DNA of 64,000 bases from an uncultured Bdellovibrionales bacterium (GTDB lineage: Bacteria; Bdellovibrionota; Bdellovibrionia; Bdellovibrionales; Bdellovibrionaceae). Below are positions 9,145 through 17,630 of this stretch, piece by piece. The DNA is taken from positions 235,391-299,390 of the forward strand of contig CAIYID010000031.1 of assembly GCA_903926205.1 (NCBI GenBank), in the 5' to 3' direction. The position numbers were made by a program, and so were the translations under genes. The notes under the pieces were generated by a model. That model did not search any database. It saw only the letters and a program-made list of their open reading frames with translations, and was not told the DNA's origin. Numbering within the stretch: position 1 is the stretch's first letter; each line of letters begins with the position of its first letter.

Positions 9145-10112
9145 TATTTCTGTCCTCTCGTTTCAACATTGATAGCTTGAATAAGCTCGGCATTTTTTAA
9201 CACACGAACTGATCGTAATTGTTTATCCAGCCAACCCATGAATTCTATTTGTTCCTTCTGGGCTTGCAACAAATCAATAATTTGCGGACGCACCTCATCT
9301 AAAGACGCGATACCTGAGGCTGCGCGGCGCTCAGTTTTAAAAATATGAAAACCATAGGCGCTCTCTAAAACCTGACTCACTCCACCCAAAGGCAATTGAA
9401 AAGCCTTGTCGAAAATATCTACCGAGCCGCGCTCGATCCATCCGACAACACCACCTTGCTTGCCTTCGGGAGAAACTGAGTATTTTTTGGCGAGCTCAGA
9501 AAAATCTTTTTTTTTCGCAACTTCTTCTCGAACCGTTTGAGCTTTGGTTAAGTCATCCAAAACGATTTGTCTCAAGAAAATACGGTCTTTTCGCCGATAG
9601 TGCTCTTTGTTTTTTTCAAAATAACTTCGAATTTCCACATCAGTCGGCTTTTTTATTTTTTCGCCAACTTTTAGAAAAACTTTTTTTGATAATAAAGAAG
9701 TGCTGATTTCATCACGCCAGTCATTGAGGGATAAATTTTCTTGCGCCAGCTCCCGCCGAAAAGACAGGTCATCAGGATAAGTGGCACGCGTGGCATTCAC
9801 CTCGGCATCGATTTCAGCATCACTCACAACAATTCCAAAGCTTTTTGCGTAGTCTTTGCTGATGGAATTTATAATAAAGGTTCTAACAATTTCCTCTTTA
9901 GCGCGACTTAAGTTTATTGGATCTTTGGCCGCGAGTGCATCAAGGCTTTTTAGTTGCCGCGCCAACAGTTCGGCCATTTTTTTTGTTGTTAATTTGTGCT
10001 CATTCACTTGCACGACGACGGCGTTCGTAAAACGACCGTTGCCAGTGCAGCCAGGTAAGAAAACCATGGCGAAAAAAAGACTAGCGATAAAATAAAAAAA
10101 CCCCGATTTCAC
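9144..10112 (-). CDS. Parvulin-type peptidyl-prolyl isomerase, predicted lipoprotein
   Basis: The start at GTG 10112 gives a clean lipoprotein signal (MKSGFFYFIASLFFAMVFLPGC, shortened here to its ends MKSGFF...LPGC) with Cys22. An ATG at 10148 overlaps the previous stop (TAATG) and would add twelve charged residues in front. The 322-residue protein has an N-terminal SurA_N-like helical region and a parvulin domain at about residues 180-280 containing FLRQIVL and a GGVVGW turn, as in PrsA/PpiC lipoproteins. It lies between two other parvulin-type genes. A terminator-like hairpin sits across its first codons, described separately. Confidence 0.85.
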   Translation of the reverse strand: MKSGFFYFIASLFFAMVFLPGCTGNGRFTNAVVVQVNEHKLTTKKMAELLARQLKSLDALAAKDPINLSRAKEEIVRTFIINSISKDYAKSFGIVVSDAEIDAEVNATRATYPDDLSFRRELAQENLSLNDWRDEISTSLLSKKVFLKVGEKIKKPTDVEIRSYFEKNKEHYRRKDRIFLRQIVLDDLTKAQTVREEVAKKKDFSELAKKYSVSPEGKQGGVVGWIERGSVDIFDKAFQLPLGGVSQVLESAYGFHIFKTERRAASGIASLDEVRPQIIDLLQAQKEQIEFMGWLDKQLRSVRVLKNAELIQAINVETRGQK

Positions 10113-10118
10113 GGGGTT
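10091..10118 (-). terminator. Terminator-like hairpin within the signal-peptide codons of the parvulin lipoprotein gene
   Basis: On the minus strand the stem AACCCCG/CGGGGTT (10112-10118 with 10099-10105) with a six-base loop is followed directly by seven T residues and ATT. It lies 30 bases after the stop of the upstream gene and spans the GTG start of the downstream gene. Its form is that of a standard intrinsic terminator, so it may act as an attenuator. Confidence 0.75.
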
Positions 10119-10147
10119 CTTTATATCATCTCTGATGAAAGAGTCCA

Positions 10148-10978
10148 TTACTCAATTAAATTGGGGAAGGACTTAATAGAGTAAGATTTTTTTAATTTAT
10201 CGAAGTAGTCGTTAAAGATTTCTTTACGTTTTTCATCGAAAACCGCAGCACGTAAAGCTCGTTTGTTTGAGTTTTCAAAAGATCGTCGTCCAGTCACTTT
10301 AATAATTTGATATCCATAAGGAACTTCAATTAATCCTTTGATCTCTGCGACCTTCATTGAGTTGATGGCATCGTAAACATTCGGAGGAACTGTCACTCGA
10401 CTTTGCCAGCCAGCATCACCACCGCTTTGTTTAGTCAGAGTGTCATCAGAGTAAAGTTTCACGAGCTCTTCAAATGGTCGTTTACTCTTTTTTACCTCTT
10501 CATAAATTTCTCCGGCTCGTTTTTTTGCTTCAGCTTTTTGCTCAGCCGTCGCGCCGGGTTTCAAGTCTATGAGGATGTAGGACAAGCGAATTTCTGGATT
10601 GAGTTTGTAGTAAGCTTCCATTTCCTTGTCAGAAACTTGAATCTTTTCAACTTTTTGAGTGAGCTCTTTTTCAAGAAGAGCTTTATAAACTTCTTCTTTC
10701 ATTCGCTCTTGAACGAGTGGGTCTTTTTCTAAATTTTTCTTTTCAGCCTCTTGAAGACCGATTTCAAAACGAATGAGATCTTCAAGAAATTGCGGTTTTG
10801 AAGGTGGGTTGATCGCCCGACTTTTCACCAAGTCATATTTTTTATTAAAATCATCAAGGGTGATTTTTTTAACACCGACAACAGCAACAACAGTGTCTTT
10901 GCCGGCCACAGCGTTTGAAGTTGTTGAGATAAAAAACGGTACCAAGGCGCTAATAACTAAAGCTGAGATTTTCTTCAT
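10148..10978 (-). CDS. Periplasmic parvulin-type peptidyl-prolyl isomerase
   Basis: The 276-residue protein starts with MKKISALVISALVPFF and a signal peptide cut near residues 23-25. An N-terminal helical chaperone segment (about 30-125) is followed by a PpiC/rotamase domain (about 130-235) with LSYILIDL, the turn QSGGDAGW and PYGYQIIKV. It is the first gene of the three-gene folding-factor set that continues with the parvulin lipoprotein and the SurA-like gene. Its stop shares a base with the next ATG (TAATG). Having three related secreted isomerases side by side suggests division of labour in outer-membrane protein folding, which is an inference. Confidence 0.88.
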   Translation of the reverse strand: MKKISALVISALVPFFISTTSNAVAGKDTVVAVVGVKKITLDDFNKKYDLVKSRAINPPSKPQFLEDLIRFEIGLQEAEKKNLEKDPLVQERMKEEVYKALLEKELTQKVEKIQVSDKEMEAYYKLNPEIRLSYILIDLKPGATAEQKAEAKKRAGEIYEEVKKSKRPFEELVKLYSDDTLTKQSGGDAGWQSRVTVPPNVYDAINSMKVAEIKGLIEVPYGYQIIKVTGRRSFENSNKRALRAAVFDEKRKEIFNDYFDKLKKSYSIKSFPNLIE

Positions 10979-11028
10979 CTTTTCCTCTTCCTTAAGGTTG
11001 ATCTACCCATAAAGGCTAACACTTGCCT

Positions 11029-11679
11029 TTACTTGGTCGCAATTTGTTTGCTTGCGAGACACCTAGCATTATGCAGCGCATCCTCAAGGGTCTTGATTGT
11101 TTCTGGTGCGCGAGGATCTTGGTCTTTAGAAATCGCCGGAAGAGTAAGGGTCCAAGAAATATAGACTCGAGAAAATGGCTTGGGAAAGAAAGTTTTGTTC
11201 CAAGACTTTTCAAAACGCCAGGCTCTATCACAGGAAACCCCAGCAGAATAAATAGGAGCCTTGGCTAAACGGCTTAATTCAAAAACCCCGGGCTTAGCAT
11301 GGTAAATTGGACCCTTTGGTCCATCTACGGCAAAACTGCAGTTTCTCCCCTCATTTACAACTAAACGGATGAGTCCCTTAAGGGCCCCGACGGCCCCACG
11401 CGTGCTGGAACCACGAGACGTTTTTCCACCAACGAGGTGAATAAGGGTATTCATCATTTCCCCATCCTTACTTGTGGAGGCAATCGTAGCGATTCGATAT
11501 TTTCCGATCAAAGAGAGCAGCACGATTTCATCACCATGCCAGTGAGCAAAAACAACAGGCTGTCTGTTTTTTAAACGCGACTTAAGATCCTCTGGCTCAA
11601 TAAGAACAACACGCCAAGTTAATGAAATAACTCGGTAAATCACCCAAATAAGCCCACTAAGAAAATATTTTCTAAACAC
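11029..11679 (-). CDS. DUF374-family lysophospholipid acyltransferase
   Basis: The 216-residue protein carries the family signatures FAHWHGDE (about residues 44-51, replacing the HX4D box), SRGSSTRGAVGAL and DGPKGP. DUF374 proteins are relatives of the LpxL/PlsC acyltransferases and act on lipids at the inner membrane; a hydrophobic N-terminal helix (residues 5-22) would anchor it. It lies downstream of etfA on the same strand with a five-base gap. A 7-bp stem (11010-11016 with 11025-11031) overlaps its stop codon but has no U-tract. Confidence 0.85.
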   Translation of the reverse strand: MFRKYFLSGLIWVIYRVISLTWRVVLIEPEDLKSRLKNRQPVVFAHWHGDEIVLLSLIGKYRIATIASTSKDGEMMNTLIHLVGGKTSRGSSTRGAVGALKGLIRLVVNEGRNCSFAVDGPKGPIYHAKPGVFELSRLAKAPIYSAGVSCDRAWRFEKSWNKTFFPKPFSRVYISWTLTLPAISKDQDPRAPETIKTLEDALHNARCLASKQIATK

Positions 11680-11684
11680 TAATT

Positions 11685-12650
11685 CTAGGCCATTGCTCGT
11701 TTAAACTCTTCGGTCAGTTTTGGAAGAACGTCTGCAAAATCGCCCACGATTCCGTAGGTTGCTTTTTGGAAAATTGGAGCATTAGCATCAGTATTAATTG
11801 CGACAATGACCTTGCTTCCACTCATTCCAGCTAAATGCTGAATGGCGCCTGAAATACCAACCGCGATATATAAAGAGGGAGCTACGGTTTTACCCGTTTG
11901 TCCGACTTGCAAATCATGAGTGACCCAACCTGCATCAACAACAGCACGAGAGGCTCCAACTGTTGCGCCCAACACATCAGCCAATTGTTCGAGAAATTTA
12001 AAATTTCCAGCCTCTTTCATGCCTCGACCACCTGAAACAATAATATTTGCCTCAGTGAGATCCAATTTTTCCGACGTCCCTTTGACAACCTCTTTAATAA
12101 GAGTACGCAAAGAAGGAGCATTAACAGAATGAGCAATCACGTTAGTCGTCGCGGAAGCATTTGGTACAGAAATAGGTAATTGGTTTGGTCGCATCAACAC
12201 GATTTTTATGGGACAGTTTTCAAAAGTTACTTTTGAAAAGCATTTTCCTGAGTAAATCGGCCGCTTCGCAGTGACGTTATCACCAGAAATTTTCAATTCT
12301 ATGCAATCGGATAGAATTCCAGCGTCTAACCTTGCCGCAACTCGGGGAAATAAATCTTTTCCTAATGCTGAAGCTGTGGCCAAAACAAGGGAGGCCTCAG
12401 ATTTTTTTATTATTTCAGTTAAGCCTAAAGTGAATAATTCCGGATTGTATTTATCAAAAGTCGTTTCCTTAATCACATAAATATCGGTTGCTCCGTACTG
12501 AGAGGCCTCTTTTGAAATACCTTCTGCCAGAGAACCAACAGCGGCCGCGACCACCGTTTGACCGCTGGATTGAGCCGCGGAAAGGAGCTCCAAAGAACTG
12601 CGTTTAAGTTGACCATGATTAAACTCGACAAAAACTAATATTTTTCCCAT
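11685..12650 (-). CDS. etfA: Electron transfer flavoprotein subunit alpha
   Basis: The 321-residue protein has the C-terminal FAD-binding domain with SGGRGMKEAGNF, SRAVVDAGWV, VGQTGKTV, ISGAIQHLAGM and AINTDANAPIF, all diagnostic of EtfA. EtfAB collects electrons from acyl-CoA dehydrogenases and passes them to the quinone pool. The start shares a base with the etfB stop (TAATG), so the two subunits are coupled and presumably made in equal amounts. Confidence 0.97.
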   Translation of the reverse strand: MGKILVFVEFNHGQLKRSSLELLSAAQSSGQTVVAAAVGSLAEGISKEASQYGATDIYVIKETTFDKYNPELFTLGLTEIIKKSEASLVLATASALGKDLFPRVAARLDAGILSDCIELKISGDNVTAKRPIYSGKCFSKVTFENCPIKIVLMRPNQLPISVPNASATTNVIAHSVNAPSLRTLIKEVVKGTSEKLDLTEANIIVSGGRGMKEAGNFKFLEQLADVLGATVGASRAVVDAGWVTHDLQVGQTGKTVAPSLYIAVGISGAIQHLAGMSGSKVIVAINTDANAPIFQKATYGIVGDFADVLPKLTEEFKRAMA

Positions 12651-13420
12651 TACAACACCTTCGCTTCGTCACGTAATAGTTGAACCAAAGAAGAGACCTG
12701 CGCAGAAATTTCTCCTGACATCAATTTAACAGGCGGCTTTTCTGCAGGAAGCTCAAGGGCCAATGTTTTAGTTTTTGCCACCAAAGAGAAGCCTAAGGAG
12801 TCGATGGAAACTTCCTTCAACACCTTTTTCTTCGCCTTCATAATTCCTGGTAAACTGGCATACCTTGGCATATTCAAACCTTTGTTTGCAGCAACAACAG
12901 CGGGAGTTGCCATCTGCACAACTTCACATTGGCCGCCCTCAGCTTCTCTTTCGACTGTCACATTTTCTGAATCCATTGAAAACTTAGAAACCACCGTAGT
13001 GTGAGGAAAATTTGAAAATTCTGCCAACATCTGACTTACAGAAGAGGCGTTATCATCAATAGCTAAGCGACCTGTGAAGACCACTTTTGCTCCACCCTCT
13101 TGCTGAATGACTAAAGACAAAGCCTTCGCAGTAATTTGGGGTTCAAGGTTTGCGGGGGCATCAATCAAGATGCCCTCATCAGCGCCCATGGCTAAAGCTG
13201 TGCGTAAAGCTTCAGCAGTGCGGGCCTTTGGTCCGACAGTAACAACCCAAACCTGTGAGCCAGGATTTTTTTCTCTTTGTTTAATCGCTTCTTCAATAGC
13301 ATATTCATCATAAGGATTCATAACCCACTTCACGCCAGCGGGATCGATCTGTTGATCAGCCCCCACCTTGATCTTTGTCTCGGTGTCTGGAACTTGTTTG
13401 ATGCAAACAAAAAATTTCAT
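12650..13420 (-). CDS. etfB: Electron transfer flavoprotein subunit beta
   Basis: The 256-residue protein begins MKFFVCIKQVPDTETKIKV, the typical EtfB start, and has the AMP-binding segment GADEGILID and the EtfB signature around TPAVVAANKGLNMPRYASLPG (quoted only to show its extent, positions about 175-195). I chose ATG 13420 because a GAGGGAG ribosome-binding site sits upstream; an ATG 30 bases earlier would contain that site. It is divergent from the sdh genes, with about 230 bases between the starts. Together with Sdh this makes the region a respiratory electron-input cluster. Confidence 0.96.
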   Translation of the reverse strand: MKFFVCIKQVPDTETKIKVGADQQIDPAGVKWVMNPYDEYAIEEAIKQREKNPGSQVWVVTVGPKARTAEALRTALAMGADEGILIDAPANLEPQITAKALSLVIQQEGGAKVVFTGRLAIDDNASSVSQMLAEFSNFPHTTVVSKFSMDSENVTVEREAEGGQCEVVQMATPAVVAANKGLNMPRYASLPGIMKAKKKVLKEVSIDSLGFSLVAKTKTLALELPAEKPPVKLMSGEISAQVSSLVQLLRDEAKVL

Positions 13421-13651
13421 TTTCACTCCCTCAAAATATTCTGACCGCATTTTATTCTATGGATTTGCTGCGGGTGTAACGGAATATTGAACAAATTATT
13501 CGCCGAAGCAAAGATTTAAGAGGGATATAACACCTTGCAATGTTTGAGAGAATCAGTCCTCCGGACTAGACATCCGAGGTAGAGATTACTAAATTAACGC
13601 TTTAATATTTATCAACGTTCCAATGATTTGAACTTCTGCGAGGTTTTACAC
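13421..13651. promoter_or_regulatory. Divergent promoter region between etfB and sdhC
   Basis: About 230 non-coding bases separate two oppositely transcribed respiratory operons. An imperfect inverted repeat, CCTCCGGA and TCCGAGG with a seven-base spacer, lies near 13558-13580. No convincing -35/-10 pair could be chosen by eye, so promoters are inferred from the gene arrangement only. Confidence 0.5.
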
Positions 13652-14335
13652 ATGTCAGCGACGATAGAGCGACCCTATTTATTAACAAGTGTTGGAAAGA
13701 AAATGGTGATGGGAATCACCGGGCTTATTTGGGCTGGTTTTGTTTTCAGTCACATGGCTGGCAATATGTTAATTCTTGTTAGCCCTGAAGCTTACAATAC
13801 TTATGGTCATATGATCACAAGCGGTGTGATTGTATATCCAGCTGAATTTATTTTAGTTTTATCTTTTCTTCTTCATGTTGGTTGTGCGGTTTCTCTCGTG
13901 AGAGGAAATATGTCAGCACGCGGAGGCCAAAGATATGCGATGCCAACGAATGGTGAAAAAGCAGTCACGCCGGCCTCTAAAACAATGGCAATTCATGGGT
14001 CTCTAATTCTTGCTTTTATTATTAGCCATATAGCTACGTTCAAGTATGGAATTTATTATGAAACGACCGCCCACGGAGTTGTTATGCGCGACCTCCATCG
14101 TCTTGTGATGGAAGTTTTTAGACAACCTGGGTTTTTATTTTGGTATTTGCTGTGTTTAATTCTTCTTGGTTTTCACTTAAGTCACGGGGTTGGCTCGATT
14201 TTCCAATCTTTAGGAATCCGAAATGATCGCATGGCACCAGTGATAAATAAAGTGAGCGTTCTTTATGGTTTGATCGTGGCACTCGGATTTATTGTTCAAC
14301 CTCTTTATGTGTTTTTCACACTCGGAAATCGGTAG
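13652..14335 (+). CDS. sdhC: Succinate dehydrogenase/fumarate reductase cytochrome b subunit
   Basis: The 227-residue integral membrane protein has about five transmembrane helices and histidines in helices ([24 protein letters not shown]) suited to bind haem. This is the b558-type single anchor found in two-haem type B enzymes, so no sdhD is expected. ATG 13652 is preceded by GAGG at a good distance; a TTG at 13628 would only add eight residues. The protein transfers electrons between the iron-sulphur subunit and the quinone pool. sdhA follows after 17 bases. Confidence 0.94.
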   Translation: MSATIERPYLLTSVGKKMVMGITGLIWAGFVFSHMAGNMLILVSPEAYNTYGHMITSGVIVYPAEFILVLSFLLHVGCAVSLVRGNMSARGGQRYAMPTNGEKAVTPASKTMAIHGSLILAFIISHIATFKYGIYYETTAHGVVMRDLHRLVMEVFRQPGFLFWYLLCLILLGFHLSHGVGSIFQSLGIRNDRMAPVINKVSVLYGLIVALGFIVQPLYVFFTLGNR

Positions 14336-14352
14336 AAATAGGCGGGAAATTT

Positions 14353-16272
14353 ATGGCTGGAAAATTAGACTCTAAAATACCAAGTGGTGCTGTTGAAGAT
14401 AAATGGGATGACCACAAGTTTCATTCGAAATTAGTGAATCCTGCGAATCGAAGAAAACACACAGTGATTGTTGTTGGCACCGGGCTCGCCGGCGCAAGTG
14501 CGGCCGCTTCTTTGGGCGAAATGGGCTATAATGTAAAATCTTTTTGTGTTCACGAAAGTCCACGAAGGGCTCACTCTGTAGCGGCTCAAGGCGGAATTAA
14601 CGCAGCAAAAAATTATAAAAATGACGGAGACAGCGTTTATCGACTTTTCTACGACACAGTTAAGGGTGGAGATTTTCGAGCTCGCGAAGCAAATGTTTAC
14701 CGTTTAGCACAGGTTTCCGCGGGGATTATTGATCATTGCGTGGCCCAAGGGGTTCCATTTGCTCGAGAATACGGCGGGTTACTCTCCAATCGTTCTTTTG
14801 GTGGAGCACAAGTGTCGCGAACATTTTATGCTCGCGGACAAACAGGACAACAACTATTAATTGGCGCTTACTCTGCCCTCATGAGGCAAGTAGATACAAA
14901 ACAGGTGCAGTTGTTTTATCGCAGGGAAATGCTTGATCTTGTGACGATTAATGGCCAAGCCAAAGGCATTATTGTACGCAATTTACTCACCGGCGAAATT
15001 GAATCCCATGAAGCCGATGCCGTCATTATAGCAACGGGCGGTTATGCAAATGTATTCTTTCTTTCAACGAATGCGATGGCTTGTGCCGTAACAGCCTCAT
15101 GGAAGGCTCACAAACGAGGGGCTTATTTTGCCAACCCTTGTTTCACACAAATTCATCCGACTTGCATTCCTGTAGCAGGAGAAATGCAATCGAAACTAAC
15201 GCTCATGTCAGAATCTTTACGCAATGATGGCCGAGTTTGGGTTCCAAAAACTCAAGGTGACAAGCGACCTCCAACCCAAATCCCAGATGCAGAGAGAGAT
15301 TATTATTTAGAGCGAGTTTATCCAAGTTATGGTAATTTAGCTCCCAGAGATGTGGCGTCTCGTCAGGCGAAATTTCGTGTTGATGAAGGCCGCGGCGTAG
15401 GACCAACGGGCATGGCTGTTTATTTGGACTTCCGTGATTCGATTGAGCGTCTTGGTGCTTCTAAAGTAAAAGAGCGCTACGGAAATCTTTTCCAAATGTA
15501 CGATAAAATCACTGGTGAAAATCCTTATCAAGTACCTATGCGGATGTATCCAGCGCCTCATTATACCATGGGTGGTTTGTGGGTTGATTACAATTTGCAA
15601 AGCACGATTCCAGGTTTATTTGTTTTGGGCGAGGCCAATTTTTCTGACCACGGTGCCAACCGTTTAGGAGCGTCGGCGCTGATGCAAGGTCTGGCTGATG
15701 GTTATTTTGTTATTCCATACACACTTGGAAATTATCTTGCGAGTGAGAAAATGGAAAAATATGGAACCAATCACGAAGCCTTCAAGAGCGCAGAAAACAA
15801 TGTGCGCAGTCAAATTTCAAAAATGATGTCCATTCGTGGCGCGAGATCCGTCGATTCTTTCCACAAAGAACTTGGACATGTGATGTGGGAATATTGTGGT
15901 ATGTCTCGAAATGCAGAGGGCCTCAGAAAAGCGATTGAAAAAATCCCTAAAATTCGCGAGGAGTTTTGGAGTAATCTTCGCATTCCTGGCGACGCCGCAT
16001 ATATGAACCCTGAATTGGAAAAAGCAGGTCGTGTCGCAGATTTCTTGGAACTCGGTGAACTCATGTGCTGGGATGCTCTCGAAAGAGAAGAATCCTGCGG
16101 CGGACACTTCCGCGAAGAGCATCAAACGCCAGACAATGAAGCGAAACGTGATGATGAAAAATTCTGTCATGTCGCTGGCTGGGAATGGTTGGGCGCAAAT
16201 AAAAAACAAGTAAGACACAAAGAAGAACTGACTTTCGAGAATGTGAAACTAGCCACACGAAGTTATAAATAA
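14353..16272 (+). CDS. sdhA: Succinate dehydrogenase/fumarate reductase flavoprotein subunit
   Basis: The 639-residue flavoprotein has the dinucleotide-binding GTGLAG at residues 42-47 and the covalent FAD histidine in [11 protein letters not shown] (His74). Other family blocks are [35 protein letters not shown] and HGANRLGAS. It resembles the type B enzymes of the epsilon/delta and Bacteroidetes groups, consistent with the one-piece cytochrome subunit upstream. It oxidises succinate to fumarate or runs in reverse; the direction cannot be told from the sequence. The three subunits are closely spaced and form one operon. Confidence 0.97.
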   Translation: MAGKLDSKIPSGAVEDKWDDHKFHSKLVNPANRRKHTVIVVGTGLAGASAAASLGEMGYNVKSFCVHESPRRAHSVAAQGGINAAKNYKNDGDSVYRLFYDTVKGGDFRAREANVYRLAQVSAGIIDHCVAQGVPFAREYGGLLSNRSFGGAQVSRTFYARGQTGQQLLIGAYSALMRQVDTKQVQLFYRREMLDLVTINGQAKGIIVRNLLTGEIESHEADAVIIATGGYANVFFLSTNAMACAVTASWKAHKRGAYFANPCFTQIHPTCIPVAGEMQSKLTLMSESLRNDGRVWVPKTQGDKRPPTQIPDAERDYYLERVYPSYGNLAPRDVASRQAKFRVDEGRGVGPTGMAVYLDFRDSIERLGASKVKERYGNLFQMYDKITGENPYQVPMRMYPAPHYTMGGLWVDYNLQSTIPGLFVLGEANFSDHGANRLGASALMQGLADGYFVIPYTLGNYLASEKMEKYGTNHEAFKSAENNVRSQISKMMSIRGARSVDSFHKELGHVMWEYCGMSRNAEGLRKAIEKIPKIREEFWSNLRIPGDAAYMNPELEKAGRVADFLELGELMCWDALEREESCGGHFREEHQTPDNEAKRDDEKFCHVAGWEWLGANKKQVRHKEELTFENVKLATRSYK

Positions 16273-16308
16273 TTAAGCACGCAGTTGAGATAAAAATAAG
16301 AGGAATTT

Positions 16309-17103
16309 ATGGCAGGAAGTAATTCAAAAAAAATTAATATTACCCTCAAAGTTTGGCGTCAAAAGTCAGCCAAAGAAGCGGGTCAATTTATGACTTATGA
16401 AATGAAGGAAGTTTCAACAGACGCTTCATTTTTGGAAGCTCTTGATCAGTTGAACGAAAAACTCATTACAAAAGGCGAAGATCCAGTCACTTTTGACCAT
16501 GATTGTCGTGAAGGAATATGTGGAACTTGTGGCTTTATGATCAATGGAAACGCACACGGGCCACAAAAAAGCACCACAGTCTGTCAGTTACACATGAGGA
16601 CATTTAGCGATGGTGAAACTTTGACCATCGAACCATGGCGAGCACAAGCCTTTCCAGTTATTAAAGACTTGATGGTTGATCGCTCGGCTTTTGATCGAAT
16701 TATTTCTTCAGGGGGCTTTGTTTCTGTCGACACAGGAAATGCACAAGACGCTAACTGTTTGCCAGTTTCGAAACCAGAAGCAGATGCAGCCTTCGAGTCC
16801 GCAGCCTGCATCGGTTGCGGAGCCTGTGTTGCTTCTTGTAAAAATGCATCAGCAATGCTTTTTGTTTCGGCAAAAGTATCCCATTTAGCTTTATTGCCTC
16901 AAGGACAAGTTGAACGAAATGAGCGCGTTGATCGAATGGTTGCTCAGATGGATGAAGAAGGATTCGGCGCATGCTCAACAACAGGAGCCTGCACAGCCGC
17001 TTGTCCAAAAGATATTTCTCTATCCAATATTGCAAAATTAAATAGAGAGCTATTGTTCTCAACGCTTCTTCGCCGAGAAGCGGCTGAGGGAGATGGGGTT
17101 TGA
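16309..17103 (+). CDS. sdhB: Succinate dehydrogenase/fumarate reductase iron-sulphur subunit
   Basis: The 264-residue protein holds three iron-sulphur clusters. The 2Fe-2S ligands are Cys66, Cys71, Cys74 and Cys92. The ferredoxin-like domain has [11 protein letters not shown] (Cys167, 170, 173, 177) and the second set Cys222, Cys228 and Cys232 in [13 protein letters not shown]. It passes electrons from the flavin to the haems of SdhC. It is the last gene of the operon and is followed by an intrinsic terminator 60 bases downstream. Confidence 0.97.
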   Translation: MAGSNSKKINITLKVWRQKSAKEAGQFMTYEMKEVSTDASFLEALDQLNEKLITKGEDPVTFDHDCREGICGTCGFMINGNAHGPQKSTTVCQLHMRTFSDGETLTIEPWRAQAFPVIKDLMVDRSAFDRIISSGGFVSVDTGNAQDANCLPVSKPEADAAFESAACIGCGACVASCKNASAMLFVSAKVSHLALLPQGQVERNERVDRMVAQMDEEGFGACSTTGACTAACPKDISLSNIAKLNRELLFSTLLRREAAEGDGV

Positions 17104-17164
17104 TTCTTAGCTCCAACAAAGCTTTTTTCTTAAACTAAAAGTTATAAGACTCTTATTTTAACGC

Positions 17165-17203
17165 AACGCCGATGACTAAAATTATCGGCGTTTTGTTTTT
17201 TTG
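17165..17203 (+). terminator. Intrinsic terminator of the sdhCAB operon
   Basis: A perfect 9-bp stem AACGCCGAT/ATCGGCGTT (17165-17173 with 17184-17192) with a ten-base loop, followed by a T-rich run. It lies about 60 bases after the sdhB stop. Confidence 0.88.
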
Positions 17204-17222
17204 CTAACCGAACATCAGAAAA

Positions 17223-17298
17223 ATTTTGTCTTTTGTTGCGAGAAGCAGCTCGAGATCATCAACAAGATTAACACCCCGCACAAGCAACAAGACAAAAT
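17223..17298. repeat. Long-spaced inverted repeat upstream of the 71-aa gene
   Basis: ATTTTGTCTTTTGTTGC at 17223-17239 is the near-perfect inverse complement of GCAACAAGACAAAAT at 17284-17298, with a two-base insertion in the first arm and 44 bases between the arms. It lies in the gap between the sdh terminator and the ribosome-binding site of the small gene. It could be an mRNA leader structure or a paired operator; neither is shown. Confidence 0.7.
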
Positions 17299-17323
17299 GA
17301 GAGCGAAAAACAAATGAGGGGTT

Positions 17324-17539
17324 ATGAAAAAAATTGGCGATCTTATGGAAGAGCTAGGGTTTAATAAAAACTCTCCAGACAGTGCAAAAGAAGCCTTTAT
17401 CCGTCATCTAATAAAGACAGCTGTCGGTGTTGAAGTGCAACCACGCAACGTTCCAAAAAACGAAAAAGTAAGTAATGAGGACAACTCTCAGCTCAGTTTT
17501 CTTTTTGATGAGAACCTACCATCAAAAAAAGCTATCTAA
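17324..17539 (+). CDS. Small hypothetical protein, 71 aa
   Basis: A GAGGGG ribosome-binding site stands six bases before the ATG, which supports it as a real gene. The N-terminal half (MKKIGDLMEELGFNKNSPDS and the following residues to about 35) is amphipathic and helical, while the rest is polar and ends with QLSFLFDENLPSKK. There is no signal peptide, membrane segment or known motif that I recognise. It stands alone between the sdh terminator and a protease gene, and an inverted repeat lies in its upstream region. A cytoplasmic regulator or adaptor is possible but unsupported. Confidence 0.65.
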   Translation: MKKIGDLMEELGFNKNSPDSAKEAFIRHLIKTAVGVEVQPRNVPKNEKVSNEDNSQLSFLFDENLPSKKAI

Positions 17540-17630
17540 CCTATTTTGAAAATTTATTTGTAGTTTTAGCGTTCGTTGTTACCATCACTTCGCACGTTAA
17601 AAAACAATATAAACTTCAAGAGGGGGAGTT

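Noticed and set aside
11010..11031. Stem TAAAGGC/GCCTTTA as terminator of the acyltransferase gene
   Set aside because: It overlaps the stop codon and lacks a U-tract; too weak to annotate as a terminator.
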